From Ga0077560 sp046330395 (GTDB taxonomy: Bacteria > Actinomycetota > Thermoleophilia > Miltoncostaeales > Miltoncostaeaceae), in contig JAXLSS010000001.1 in assembly GCA_046330395.1 (NCBI GenBank), positions 124,001 through 188,000 of the forward strand: 64,000 nt of DNA. Reading direction: 5' to 3'. The position numbers and the translations under genes were made by a program. The notes under the pieces were generated by a model. That model saw only the letters and a list, made by a program, of their open reading frames with translations, was not told the DNA's origin and made no database searches. Below, piece by piece: positions 51,396 to 59,779 of this stretch; positions within the stretch are counted from its first letter, which is position 1; each line of letters begins with the position of its first letter.

Positions 51396-51863
51396 TCACA
51401 TGTCGGGCGGTCGCGCGGCGAACTGCGTCAGGGAGAGCACGTTGCCGTCGGGGTCGTTGAACCAGGCGATCTTCGAGCCATCTGGAGTCGTCCACACACC
51501 GCTCGGGTCCTGGGCGATTCCCTCATAGTGAAGCGCGACGACCCCTCGCTCCGACAGGCCGGCCAGGGTCGCGGCGATGTCATCCACCTCCCAGCCGAAC
51601 GCGGTGAACTGCTGCGGCTGGAACGCCCCGACCAGGGTGACACGGACCATCGTCGACCCCGCGCGCATCACGCAGGCAAAGGGCGTCATCTCCTCCACCG
51701 TCACACCCAGAGCCTGGAAGAACTCGCGTGAGCGTTCGAGGTTTCGGGATGGAAGGAAGCAGACCCCCCCTGCTTCAGGGTCAAAGGCAACGTCGGCACC
51801 TCCGCGATACGCAGCGTGATCGTCAGCGGGCAACTCTTGTGGGCAGCCCTCTGTGAACAGCAC
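51396..51863 (-). CDS. VOC-family (glyoxalase-like) protein
   Basis: 155 residues. The core matches vicinal-oxygen-chelate proteins of the GLO family: VCFLPSRNLERSREFFQALGVTV, then TLVGAFQPQQFTAFGWEVDDIAATLAGLSERGVV, then GVWTTPDGSKIAWFNDPDGNVLSLTQFA. The first 33 residues do not look like the family, so the true start may lie downstream or a base may be missing. It could bind or modify a small molecule; the partner is unknown. It lies 9 bases after the serS stop on the same strand. Confidence 0.75.
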   Translation of the reverse strand: MLFTEGCPQELPADDHAAYRGGADVAFDPEAGGVCFLPSRNLERSREFFQALGVTVEEMTPFACVMRAGSTMVRVTLVGAFQPQQFTAFGWEVDDIAATLAGLSERGVVALHYEGIAQDPSGVWTTPDGSKIAWFNDPDGNVLSLTQFAARPPDM

Positions 51864-51872
51864 GACCGCGGG

Positions 51873-53138
51873 CTACGCCCGCGGCCGGAGCACCTCCGGT
51901 GCGCCGTGGGCCACCAGGGCTTCCGGCACCGCCACGGTGCCGTCGGGGCGCTGGTGGTTCTCCAGGATGGCGATGATGGTGCGGCCCACCGCCACGGCGG
52001 TGCCGTTGAGTGTGTGCACCGTCTGGTTGCCGCCCTCGCCGCGGCTGCGGCAGTTGAGCCGCCGCGCCTGGTAGTCGGTGCAGTTGGAGCAGGAGGTGAC
52101 CTCGCGGAACCGCCCCTGCCCGGGCATCCATGCCTCGCAGTCGAACTTGCGGGCCGCCGAGGCCCCCAGGTCGCCCACGGGGATGTCCATCACGCGGTAG
52201 TGCAACCCCAGGGCGCCGAGGATCTCCTCCTCGGTGGCGAGGATGCGCCGATGCTCCTCATCGGAGTCCTCGGGGGCGCAGAACGTGAACATCTCCACCT
52301 TGTCGAACTGGTGCACGCGGAAGATGCCGCGCGTGTCGCGCCCGGCGGCCCCGGATTCGCGCCGGAAGCAGCTGGACACGCCGGCGAAGCGCAGCGGCAG
52401 CTCGTCGGCCTCCAGGATGCGGTCCAGGCCCAGCCCGGCCAGCGGCACCTCGGATGTGCCCACCAGGAACAGGTCGTCGTCGGCCAGCGCGTAGATGGAC
52501 GCGCGGTCGGTGGGGAAGAAGCCCGTGCCGTACATGGCCTCCTCGCGCACCAGCACGGGGGGCACCACGGGGGTGAAGCCGCGGCGTTCCAGCAGGTCCA
52601 CCGCGAAGCTCACCAGCGCGAACTGCAGACGGGCCAGCGGGCCGATGAGGTACGCGAAGCGCGCGCCGGACACGCGGGAGGCCTGGTTCATGTCCAGCCC
52701 GCCCAGGCCCTCGGCGATCTCGACGTGGTCACGCACCGGTTCGGCCAGCTGCGGCAGAACACCCACCCGGCGCAGCTCCACGGCGTCGTCCTCGCCGCCG
52801 TCCGGGGCGTCGGGGTGGGCCATGTTGGGCAGCGCCACCAGCAGCTCGTCGCGGCGGGCCTCGGTGTCGCGCAGCCGCTCCTCGTCGGCGGCCATGGCCT
52901 CGGCCAGCTCGCGGGAGCGGGCCTCCTCGGCCTGGGTGTCGGCACCGGTGCGCTTGGCCATGCCGATGGCCTTGCTGAGCTTGCCGCGTTCGGCCCGCGC
53001 GGCCTCCACGCGGGTGCGGGTGGCGCGCGCCTCCCGGTCGAGGGCCACCACGTCGTCGAGTGCCGCGTCGGCGCCACGGCGCGACAGGGCGGCGCGCACC
53101 AGGTCGGTGTCGCTGCGGATCAGGCGGAGGTCGAGCAG
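51873..53138 (-). CDS. serS: Seryl-tRNA synthetase
   Basis: 421 residues. The N-terminal coiled-coil arm (about 28-95, RATRTRVEAARAERGKLSKAIG) contacts tRNA-Ser. The class II motifs are present: motif 2 around CFRRESGAAGRDTRGIFRVHQFDKVE and motif 3 around GNQTVHTLNGTAVAVGRTIIAI. The family start LDLRLIRSDTDLVRAAL is preserved only if translation begins at CTG 53138; GTG 53099 would remove the first 13 residues, and there is an in-frame stop just upstream of the CTG. CTG is therefore the most likely start. It follows the STAS gene by three bases. Two tRNA-Ser genes lie in the same window. Confidence 0.93.
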   Translation of the reverse strand: MLDLRLIRSDTDLVRAALSRRGADAALDDVVALDREARATRTRVEAARAERGKLSKAIGMAKRTGADTQAEEARSRELAEAMAADEERLRDTEARRDELLVALPNMAHPDAPDGGEDDAVELRRVGVLPQLAEPVRDHVEIAEGLGGLDMNQASRVSGARFAYLIGPLARLQFALVSFAVDLLERRGFTPVVPPVLVREEAMYGTGFFPTDRASIYALADDDLFLVGTSEVPLAGLGLDRILEADELPLRFAGVSSCFRRESGAAGRDTRGIFRVHQFDKVEMFTFCAPEDSDEEHRRILATEEEILGALGLHYRVMDIPVGDLGASAARKFDCEAWMPGQGRFREVTSCSNCTDYQARRLNCRSRGEGGNQTVHTLNGTAVAVGRTIIAILENHQRPDGTVAVPEALVAHGAPEVLRPRA

Positions 53139-53141
53139 GGG

Positions 53142-53504
53142 TCAGTCGCTCCCGGGGGCGGGGTCCGCCAGCAGGGCGTCGCGGACCTGGTTGACGTGGT
53201 CACCCATGGCGAAGACGGCGTCCATGCCGGTGACCTCGAACAGGCGTCGCAGCGACGGGTTGGGGCACACCAGCCCCATGCGCCCATCGCGCTCGCCGAT
53301 GCGGTTGCGCAGGCTCACCAGGGCGGACAGGCCCGTGGAGTCCACCAGCCGTGCGTCGGTGAGATCCACGATGAGACGGTCCTCCGTCTCACCCAGATCC
53401 CCCACCTCCTCGCGGAATTCGGGCGCCGTGTAGATGTCCAGCTCACCATCCACACCCACCACCGTGATGTCCCCGAGGCGCTGTATCGAAACGGCGAGGG
53501 CCAC
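53142..53504 (-). CDS. STAS-domain anti-sigma factor antagonist
   Basis: 120 residues with the SpoIIAA/RsbV-like fold: VVGVDGELDIYTAPEFREEV and IVDLTDARLVDSTGLSALVSL, which carries the phosphorylatable Ser. It would bind an anti-sigma kinase not encoded here and so take part in a partner-switching stress response. A TATCCT box lies six bases before GTG 53504, so it appears leaderless. The serS gene begins three bases after its stop. Confidence 0.9.
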   Translation of the reverse strand: MALAVSIQRLGDITVVGVDGELDIYTAPEFREEVGDLGETEDRLIVDLTDARLVDSTGLSALVSLRNRIGERDGRMGLVCPNPSLRRLFEVTGMDAVFAMGDHVNQVRDALLADPAPGSD

Positions 53505-53510
53505 CCGGTG

Positions 53511-53516
53511 AGGATA
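53511..53516 (-). promoter_or_regulatory. -10 box for leaderless STAS gene
   Basis: On the minus strand TATCCT is followed after six bases by GTG 53504. Confidence 0.4.
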
Positions 53517-53549
53517 CCCCGGATGGCCCCCGGCACTCCTGAAGGGCTG

Positions 53550-54056
53550 CTACTGAATGCTGAGGACGTAGGCCACGACGTTGTCGAGGTCCTTGCCGCT
53601 GGCCAGGCCGCCCGGCATGGCCCCGCCGCCGTTCTGCACCTGCGTCTTGATCCTGTCCGCGGTGAGGCCGGCCCCCTGCAGCTGCGGACCCGCGCCCGCC
53701 TGGGTGCCGCCGTTGGGGTGGCAGCCCTGGCACGGCCCGGACGTGAAGAAGGTCTTGCCGGCGGCGGCGTCACCCGCACCGGCCGCGGGGGCCTTCGCGG
53801 TGCTGGCCGCGCTGGTGGCCGGGGTGGAGCTCGTGGTGGCCGGCGCGGCGGTGCTTCCGCCCCCGCCAGTGGGCGTCTGGATGGCCGACGTGGAGGTGTT
53901 GCCCTTCGAGTCGGTCTGCACGGCGGTGTTGCCCACCGTGGGCGACCCGTTGGGCGTGGAGGCCTCGCTCTTGCTGGAGCCGCCACAGCCGGCCGCAACG
54001 CCACCGATCATCGCCACGGCGGCCGCCACCGCCGCCAACTGATTCCAACGCTTCAT
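53550..54056 (-). CDS. Lipoprotein cytochrome c
   Basis: 168 residues. The N-terminus ends in a lipobox (VAAGC), so the mature protein is lipid-anchored outside the membrane. A long Ser/Thr/Pro/Ala linker leads to a cytochrome c domain with the haem site CQGCH and the probable distal Met in AMPGGLASG. It probably carries electrons in respiration. ATG 54056 has GAGGAG six bases upstream; the upstream frame is not expected to be translated. Confidence 0.85.
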   Translation of the reverse strand: MKRWNQLAAVAAAVAMIGGVAAGCGGSSKSEASTPNGSPTVGNTAVQTDSKGNTSTSAIQTPTGGGGSTAAPATTSSTPATSAASTAKAPAAGAGDAAAGKTFFTSGPCQGCHPNGGTQAGAGPQLQGAGLTADRIKTQVQNGGGAMPGGLASGKDLDNVVAYVLSIQ

Positions 54057-54172
54057 CAACCGCTCCTCGGATGGTTCCCCTGCCGGGGTGCATCTTACGT
54101 TCGTCGTCTGCTCCCCGGAACCCCGGGCGCGCAATCACGGGCCCGTTCATGGCGAACAGCGCACCGCTGGGT

Positions 54173-54178
54173 TACGGT
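54173..54178 (+). promoter_or_regulatory. -10 box for leaderless gamma-carbonic anhydrase gene
   Basis: TACGGT is followed after seven bases by GTG 54186. Confidence 0.4.
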
Positions 54179-54185
54179 CGGCACC

Positions 54186-54692
54186 GTGCTGCGGAACCTG
54201 GACGGCCATTCCCCCGCGCTGGGCGAGGGTGCCCACGTGGACGACACCGCGCTGCTGATCGGCCGGGTGCGCCTCGGCGCCCGCGCCTCGGTGTGGCCCA
54301 TGGCGGTGCTGCGCGGCGACACCGACCTCATCACGGTGGGTGACGAGTCCAACGTGCAGGACGGCGCGGTTCTGCACGCCGACGCCGGGGTGCCGTGCAC
54401 GGTGGGTGCGCGGGTCACCATCGGACACCGGGCCATCGTGCACGGCTGCACCGTGGGCGACGAGGCGCTGATCGGTATGGGCGCCATCGTGATGAACCGG
54501 GCCGTGGTGGGGGCCGGCGCCATCGTGGCGGCGGGGGCGCTGGTGCCCGAGGGCATGCGCATCCCCGACGGCGGGATGGCGGTGGGCGTGCCCGCGCGCG
54601 TGGTGCGGGAGCTCACCGAGGAGGAACGCGCGGGCACGCGCAGCTCGGCCGCGCACTACGTGCGCATGATCGACCGCCACCGCGGAGGGTGA
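54186..54692 (+). CDS. Gamma-carbonic anhydrase / hexapeptide transferase family protein
   Basis: 168 residues of left-handed beta-helix repeats. Metal-binding His appear in SNVQDGAVLHADAG and RVTIGHRAIVHGCTVG, as in gamma-carbonic anhydrases, and the C-terminal helix is short (RELTEEERAGTRSSAAHY). It may hydrate CO2 or act as an acyl transferase; the family spans both. A long perfect hairpin after the stop separates it from the converging ETF-quinone oxidoreductase gene. Confidence 0.85.
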   Translation: MLRNLDGHSPALGEGAHVDDTALLIGRVRLGARASVWPMAVLRGDTDLITVGDESNVQDGAVLHADAGVPCTVGARVTIGHRAIVHGCTVGDEALIGMGAIVMNRAVVGAGAIVAAGALVPEGMRIPDGGMAVGVPARVVRELTEEERAGTRSSAAHYVRMIDRHRGG

Positions 54693-54701
54693 CGCGCGCA
54701 C

Positions 54702-54739
54702 CCCCGGGGGGTGACGCGTGACGGCGTCACCCCCCGGGG
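54702..54739. terminator. Bidirectional hairpin terminator
   Basis: CCCCGGGGGGTGACG (54702-54716) and CGTCACCCCCCGGGG (54725-54739) form a perfect 15-base stem with an 8-base loop, exactly between two converging genes (stops at 54692 and 54750). Confidence 0.65.
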
Positions 54740-54749
54740 TCGGTGCGGA

Positions 54750-56441
54750 TCAGGTGAGCGTGTACTCCGGGCCGGAGCCGCCCTCCGGCGGGGTGAGGCG
54801 TCCGCCCTTAGCGGTGATGGCGCCGCACTGCACGCAGTTGGAGGGGTTGAGGCGCACGGTGACCCGGCCGTCCTTGAGGGTGTCCATGTCCACCTCGTAC
54901 ACCTGCGCCGGGCACATGTTCTCCCAGGCCACCCCCAGCTCCACGGGCACGTCGGTCTGCACGCGGATGTGGTTGGGCTGGTCGTCGCGGGTCTTGTTGC
55001 CGCTGGCGAACACCGAGGACAGCTTGTCGAAGGTGAGCTTGCCGTCGGGCTTCATGTACCGGCGGTTGCCGATGTACACCGGCTCCTTGGCGTCCCGGAT
55101 GGGCGTGACCACCTTGGGCATGCGCCCGCCGCTGGCGGTGGCCATGCCGTGGATCATCCCGCCCACCAGCATGCCGCGCTGGAACCCGGGCCGGATGTTG
55201 CGCACCTTCCACAGGTCGTGCCACAGGCTGCTGTTGCGGATGCGCTGGTCGTAGCCCCACAGGCCCGTGGCGGTGGTGGCGGTCTTGGCCTTGAGCGCCT
55301 CGTAGATGGCCTCCGCGGCCAGCATGCCCGACTGGATGGCGTAGTTGACTCCCTTCAGCGCCGCCATGTCCACGAAGCCGGCGCTGTCGCCCACGAACAG
55401 GGCGCCCGGCACGTGCAGGCGGCCCGGCAGGCCGTACAGGCCGCTGCCCGGGATGGTCTTGGCGCCCCAGGCGATGCGCTTGCCGCCGTCCAGGATGCCG
55501 TGCACCAGGGGGTGCTGCTTGAAGTCCTGGAGGATGTCGTGCACCGACAGGGTGGCGTCGGCGTAGTCCAGCCCCACCACGAAGCCCAGCGACACCATGT
55601 TGTCGCCCATCGGGTACAGCCACGACCCGCCGTACTCCCGGTGCTTGGGGTTGAGCCGCAGCGGCCACCCCGCGGTGTGCACGAGCGCCTCCAGGGGCTT
55701 GGGGACCTCCCAGATCTCCTTCACCCCCAGCTCCCAGGTCTGCACCGAGTTCTGGTCCAGCTCGAAGTGCTTGCGGGTGACCTGCGAGAGGTGCCCGGGG
55801 GTGCCCTCGGCGAACACGGTGACCTGGGCGTGCAGCTCCATGCCCGGCTCGAACGTGGGCAGCTCCTCGCCGGCCTTGCCGCGGCCCTTGTCGCCGGTGA
55901 CCACGCCCATCACGCGGCCCTGGTCGATCAGCACCTTCTGGCAGTCGGTCTCCGGGAGCAGGTACACCCCGTACTCCTCGGCCTGCTCGCTCATCCACCG
56001 GGCCATCTGGCTGACCGACACCACCCAGTTGCCGTGGTTGCGCATCTGCGGGGGCGGCGGGATGCGCAGCGCCCGGAACTTGGTCATGAAGTAGACCCGC
56101 TCCTTATCCACCTCCCAGTAATGCGGGATGGACGCGGGGTCGGTGTCCCGGAACAGCTTCTTGATGGGGCCGGGCTTCATCACGGCGCCGCTCAGCAGGT
56201 GCGAGCCCGGCGCCTTGCCCTTGTCGGCCAGCGCGATCGGCACCTCGCCCAGCGCCTCCGTGAGGGCCTCGTCCTCGGCCAGCAGCTGGCCCAGCCGGAT
56301 GGCCGTCGCCATGCCGCCGGGGCCGCCACCCACGATGAGCACGCCCACCTCGATGCGCTCGTCCTCACCCGCGGCCGGCCGTTCGACGTAGTCGGAGTCG
56401 GCGAAGGGCGGCGGGTAATCGGCTGGATGGATGTTCGGCAT
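54750..56441 (-). CDS. Electron transfer flavoprotein-ubiquinone oxidoreductase-like protein
   Basis: 563 residues. It would pass electrons from ETF (fatty acid and amino acid oxidation) to the quinone pool at the membrane. The FAD motif is VLIVGGGPGGMATAIRL, and text such as GVVTGDKGRGKAGEELPTFEPGMEL is family-specific. The C-terminal Fe-S domain has Cys at about 510, 536 and 539 but Ile at 542, where the canonical CxxCxxC third Cys would be (SNCVQCGAITAKGG). The cluster may thus use a different fourth ligand or be altered. ATG 56441 was chosen; upstream residues are not conserved. Confidence 0.88.
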   Translation of the reverse strand: MPNIHPADYPPPFADSDYVERPAAGEDERIEVGVLIVGGGPGGMATAIRLGQLLAEDEALTEALGEVPIALADKGKAPGSHLLSGAVMKPGPIKKLFRDTDPASIPHYWEVDKERVYFMTKFRALRIPPPPQMRNHGNWVVSVSQMARWMSEQAEEYGVYLLPETDCQKVLIDQGRVMGVVTGDKGRGKAGEELPTFEPGMELHAQVTVFAEGTPGHLSQVTRKHFELDQNSVQTWELGVKEIWEVPKPLEALVHTAGWPLRLNPKHREYGGSWLYPMGDNMVSLGFVVGLDYADATLSVHDILQDFKQHPLVHGILDGGKRIAWGAKTIPGSGLYGLPGRLHVPGALFVGDSAGFVDMAALKGVNYAIQSGMLAAEAIYEALKAKTATTATGLWGYDQRIRNSSLWHDLWKVRNIRPGFQRGMLVGGMIHGMATASGGRMPKVVTPIRDAKEPVYIGNRRYMKPDGKLTFDKLSSVFASGNKTRDDQPNHIRVQTDVPVELGVAWENMCPAQVYEVDMDTLKDGRVTVRLNPSNCVQCGAITAKGGRLTPPEGGSGPEYTLT

Positions 56442-56553
56442 CGGTGCTCTCGTGTCGGATGCGTGGGACGGCCGGCGCGACCGTGGGACAGGATTCCCCG
56501 AGTCTATCCATGCTGCGGGAGACGGGGCGCCGCCCGCCTGAAAGACTGCTGGG

Positions 56554-57030
56554 GTGAGCCCGCCCCAGCTGGTGTTCCGCCCCCTCACGGCGGACGACTT
56601 CGCCTCCGCACGCGCCGTGGCCGACGAGTGGTTCGGCCACCCGGTGGGGCTCACCATGCACCGGCTGTTCTTCGACCAGCTGGGAACCACCGGGGTGTTC
56701 GCGGCATCCCGGGACGCGCCCGAGCGCATGGTGGGGTGCCTGCTGGGGCTCCGCAGCCAGGCGGAGCCGTGGCTGGCCTACATCCACTTCCACATGGTGG
56801 ACCCGGCGGTGCGGGGCGTGGGGGTGGGGCGGGCCATGTACGTGTGGTTCGGCGCGGCCATGCACGCCGCGGGGTGCACGCGTGTGCGGGCGCTGGCGGC
56901 GCCGGAGCGCACCGGGTCGGTGCGGTTCCACCGTGCCCTGGGGTTCGTGGGCACCGAGCGCCCGGGCTTCCTGGGCCCGGGGCAGGACCGCATCGTGTTC
57001 GAGCGGGACCTGCCCCTGGTGGCCGCGTGA
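56554..57030 (+). CDS. GNAT family N-acetyltransferase
   Basis: 158 residues. The acetyl-CoA motif is HMVDPAVRGVGVGRAMYVWFGAAMHAAGC, followed by SVRFHRALGFVG and the conserved C-terminal PGQDRIVFERDLPL. Substrate unknown. GTG 56554 follows an AAGACT box by six bases, so it may be leaderless. Its end overlaps the start of the TetR-like gene (GTGA), so the two are coupled and the acetyltransferase may be a target of that regulator. Confidence 0.82.
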   Translation: MSPPQLVFRPLTADDFASARAVADEWFGHPVGLTMHRLFFDQLGTTGVFAASRDAPERMVGCLLGLRSQAEPWLAYIHFHMVDPAVRGVGVGRAMYVWFGAAMHAAGCTRVRALAAPERTGSVRFHRALGFVGTERPGFLGPGQDRIVFERDLPLVAA

Positions 57031-57614
57031 GCGGCCCCGCCCCCGAGACGCTGGAGCTGCACTCCGCGGTGCTGCGGGCCCTGGACGAGCACGGTGCCGA
57101 GGCGCTGGCGCCGACGCACCTGGCGGGCGTGTCCGGTGCCCCGGCCACCCGCGAGGACCTGCTGGACCTGGTGGTGGAGGCCGTGGTGTGCGACGGGGCG
57201 TCCGTGTCCGCCGACGGCGGGCCCTGGCAGCGCCACCTGGTCGCGCTGGCCGCCGGGTACCGGCGCAGCCTGTCGCTGCATCCCAACGCGGTGCCCGTGA
57301 TGTCCTCGCGACCCATCCGCACGCGGCCGGGCCTGGAGGCCGTGGAGGGCTTTCTGGCGGCCCTCACCGCCGGCGGCATCACCGCGCCGGAGGCGCTGGC
57401 GGCGCTGAACACCGTGATGACATGGACGCTGGGTCATGTGCGCACCGAGCTGAGCGCGCCGCACCAGCAGCCACCCGACCCCGCCGCGCTGGCCGAGCTG
57501 CCGCACCTGGCCGACGCGGTGGACCGCACCACGTGGGGCCTGCCGGACGGTGAGTTCCAGTTCGGCGTGGAGGCCCTGCTGCGCGGCCTGGATCAGATGT
57601 TCAGCGACGCGTGA
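57027..57614 (+). CDS. TetR-like regulator (degenerate HTH)
   Basis: 195 residues. The HTH-like N-terminus (HSAVLRALDEHGAEALAPTHLAGVSGAPATREDLLDLVVEAVV) is weaker than in typical TetR proteins, while the C-terminal part (HPNAVPVMSSRPIRTRPGLEAVEGFLAALTAGG) matches TetR C-terminal domains. GTG 57027 overlaps the acetyltransferase stop. It may repress that gene or respond to its product; its end overlaps the convergent RNase gene by 14 bases. Confidence 0.65.
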   Translation: MSGPAPETLELHSAVLRALDEHGAEALAPTHLAGVSGAPATREDLLDLVVEAVVCDGASVSADGGPWQRHLVALAAGYRRSLSLHPNAVPVMSSRPIRTRPGLEAVEGFLAALTAGGITAPEALAALNTVMTWTLGHVRTELSAPHQQPPDPAALAELPHLADAVDRTTWGLPDGEFQFGVEALLRGLDQMFSDA

Positions 57615-58986
57615 ACGCCACGGCGCGGCGCGCCGGATCGGCCTCGCGCAGCACCACCTCAACCCGGTCGCCCGGAGCCAGGCCCGCGGCGTCCGGCAGG
57701 CTGCCCCGCACCGGCGGGTCCACCAGCTGGATGCGGGCGGCGTTCTGATGCGTGCCCGTCACCACCGCCTGGAAGGTCTCGCCCTCGCGCCCGGTGAGGA
57801 CGGTGGCCTCCACCAGGTCGATGCAGGCGTTCTCCAGCCGGTCGGCCAGCGCCTCGGAGCGGTTCATCACCTCGGGCAGCCGCGTGATGTCGGCGCGCAG
57901 GGCGTCGTCCACGGTGCCGCCCGTGCACAGCAGGGTGGCCAGCCGCAGCACGTACCGGTCGCCCAGGCGGCGCAACGGCGCCGTGGCGTGGGCGTAGGGG
58001 GCGGCCACCGCCGAATGCCAGGGCGGCTCCGGCGCCGGCAGGGCCACGTAGCCGGCACCGTGCGAGGCGGCGCGCGCCGTGCGCCGCAGCTGGTGGGTGG
58101 CGGCCGGGGGCGGGCCCGCGGGCGGCGCGACATGGCTGTGCAGGGTGGCGCCCAGCGCGGCGGCCGCGGCCTGCAGCCCCGCCACCCGTTCGGGGTCCGG
58201 CGGCCCGAGCACGCGGAACAGCCCCACCCCGGCGCGCAGCATCACGGCCGCCGCCGTCATGTTGGCGATGAGCGAGATCTGGGCGTTCCAGTCCTCCTGG
58301 GGGATGCGCTGCTCCAGCGCCAGGGCGAAGCCCTGCGGGGTGTCCGCCGGCACCACCTCCTGGCCCGGCAGGTCGATCTCGCGCGCGCCGCGGCGTTCGC
58401 CGGCGGCGGCCAGCAGCGTGCCGGCCTCGCGCAGGTTGGGCACCTCGGCCTCGCCGTAGGCCATCTGGCGGCGTGACCGCACGACGGCGCGGGTGAGCGT
58501 GGCGCCGGGGGCGGCGGTGCCGTCGGCCGCGACCGGCACCGTGAACACCACGGCCGGGCGGTCGCCGTCCGGCAGCAGGCTGGCGGCGCCCTCCGACAGG
58601 CTGGGTGGGTACAGGGGGGTGCGGGTGTCGGGTGAGTACAGCGTGGACCCGCGCCGCCAGGCCTCGGCCTCGATGGCGCCGCCGGGCGGCACCCAGGCGT
58701 CCAGGTCGGCGATGGCATAGCGCACCACGAACCCGTCGCCGTCGCGGTCGATGCACAGCGCCTGGTCCAGGTCGCGGCTGCCGGCCGGGTCGATGGTGAC
58801 GAACTCGGTCGCGCGCATGTCCGTGCGGCCGGCGACGGCGAACCCTCCCCGGGCCACCCGGTCGGCCTCGGCCAGCACGTCGTCCGGGAAGGCTGTGGGG
58901 ATCTCCAGCTCGCGGCGGATGGCGGCGAACCCGTCCAGCAGCGTGGCGGGCACGGTCGGGGCGGCCCGGAGGCGTCTCGCGGTCAT
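57601..58986 (-). CDS. RNB-domain ribonuclease (RNase II/R family)
   Basis: 461 residues. The catalytic core shows VTIDPAGSRDLDQALCIDRDGDG (the acidic cluster that binds Mg), DLDAWVPPGGAIEAEAWRRGSTLYSPD, and APEPPWHSAVAAPYAHATAPLRRLGDRYVL. It degrades RNA 3' to 5'. It lacks long N-terminal cold-shock domains, so it is a compact RNB protein with a short beta-rich C-terminal domain. ATG 58986 has a TACCCT box eight bases upstream. The stop lies inside the converging TetR-like gene. Confidence 0.87.
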   Translation of the reverse strand: MTARRLRAAPTVPATLLDGFAAIRRELEIPTAFPDDVLAEADRVARGGFAVAGRTDMRATEFVTIDPAGSRDLDQALCIDRDGDGFVVRYAIADLDAWVPPGGAIEAEAWRRGSTLYSPDTRTPLYPPSLSEGAASLLPDGDRPAVVFTVPVAADGTAAPGATLTRAVVRSRRQMAYGEAEVPNLREAGTLLAAAGERRGAREIDLPGQEVVPADTPQGFALALEQRIPQEDWNAQISLIANMTAAAVMLRAGVGLFRVLGPPDPERVAGLQAAAAALGATLHSHVAPPAGPPPAATHQLRRTARAASHGAGYVALPAPEPPWHSAVAAPYAHATAPLRRLGDRYVLRLATLLCTGGTVDDALRADITRLPEVMNRSEALADRLENACIDLVEATVLTGREGETFQAVVTGTHQNAARIQLVDPPVRGSLPDAAGLAPGDRVEVVLREADPARRAVAFTRR

Positions 58987-59095
58987 GGGCAGCGAGGGTA
59001 CATCCCGGCTCGGCCACGCCGGCGTGCGGGCAAGCCGCATGAGCCGGTGCGTTTTTACGGATTTCTGCGGAGCGGGTCTTCGTGAGGATCGGCCG

Positions 59096-59728
59096 ATGGA
59101 TCACCGGGCCGCCATCGCCATCCGCCGGTCGGCCATCGCCGGCTCCGCGCTGACGGCGACACTCGGTGCCCACTTCGCGGTGGGCGGCGGATTCCACGTG
59201 ATCATGCCCTTCGCGCCACTGTTCTGGATGAACGTGGTGTCGTTGAGCCTGCTGGTGGGCATGGGGCGCGGCAGCAGCGCGTTCCGGCCCCGGTCGCCCC
59301 TGGTGACGCTGGTGCTGGTGGGTACGGCCCAGGCCGCCATCCACGTGGGTGTGGTGTGGGCGCCGTGGGCGTTCGCACTGAAGCGCCACCATGAGGCGCT
59401 GCTCATCAGCCCCGGCATGGTGGTGGCCCACCTCGTGGCCGCCGTCGTGCTCACCGCGCTGCTCTCATGGGGCGAGCGCATCCTCGCCGCGGCACTCGCC
59501 GTGGCCGCCGCCATCCTCGGCCGGCGCCCACAGGGCCATCCCCGGCCCCTGCTCCGGGTCCCATTCAGCCCGCAGGTCCGGGTCGCCCAGACGGTGCACC
59601 GCCCGCGCACCTCCCGCGGCCCGCCCCCGGCGACCACGGCAGCCGTGCGCGTCGGGTGGTGCCCAGTGATGGGTCCCATTCATCCCACCCGGCGCGCCCC
59701 GCTCGCCACGCCCCTCGGCGTGGTCTGA
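59096..59728 (+). CDS. Hypothetical membrane protein with disordered tail
   Basis: 210 residues: about four transmembrane segments in the first 140 residues (AIAGSALTATLGAHFAVG, FAPLFWMNVVSLSLLVGM, LVTLVLVGTAQAAIHVG, VVAHLVAAVVLTALLSW, then ILAAALAVAAAIL), followed by a Pro/Arg/His-rich tail from about 145. The tail's composition looks like readthrough or low-complexity sequence. No family recognised. A GAGGAT box lies six bases before ATG 59096. Confidence 0.5.
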   Translation: MDHRAAIAIRRSAIAGSALTATLGAHFAVGGGFHVIMPFAPLFWMNVVSLSLLVGMGRGSSAFRPRSPLVTLVLVGTAQAAIHVGVVWAPWAFALKRHHEALLISPGMVVAHLVAAVVLTALLSWGERILAAALAVAAAILGRRPQGHPRPLLRVPFSPQVRVAQTVHRPRTSRGPPPATTAAVRVGWCPVMGPIHPTRRAPLATPLGVV

Positions 59729-59779
59729 GCCGGTCCGCGTCCCACAGGCACAACTCGACACGCCCTGGAGGAGGACGCC

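Noticed and set aside
51816..54692. A 958-codon plus-strand open frame over serS, STAS and cytochrome c
   Set aside because: Only its last 168 codons (gamma-carbonic anhydrase) carry family signatures; the rest is shadow of the genes on the other strand.
54711..57614. A 967-codon plus-strand frame ending in the TetR-like protein
   Set aside because: Only the final 195 residues look real; the rest lies opposite the ETF-quinone oxidoreductase gene and overlaps the acetyltransferase gene.
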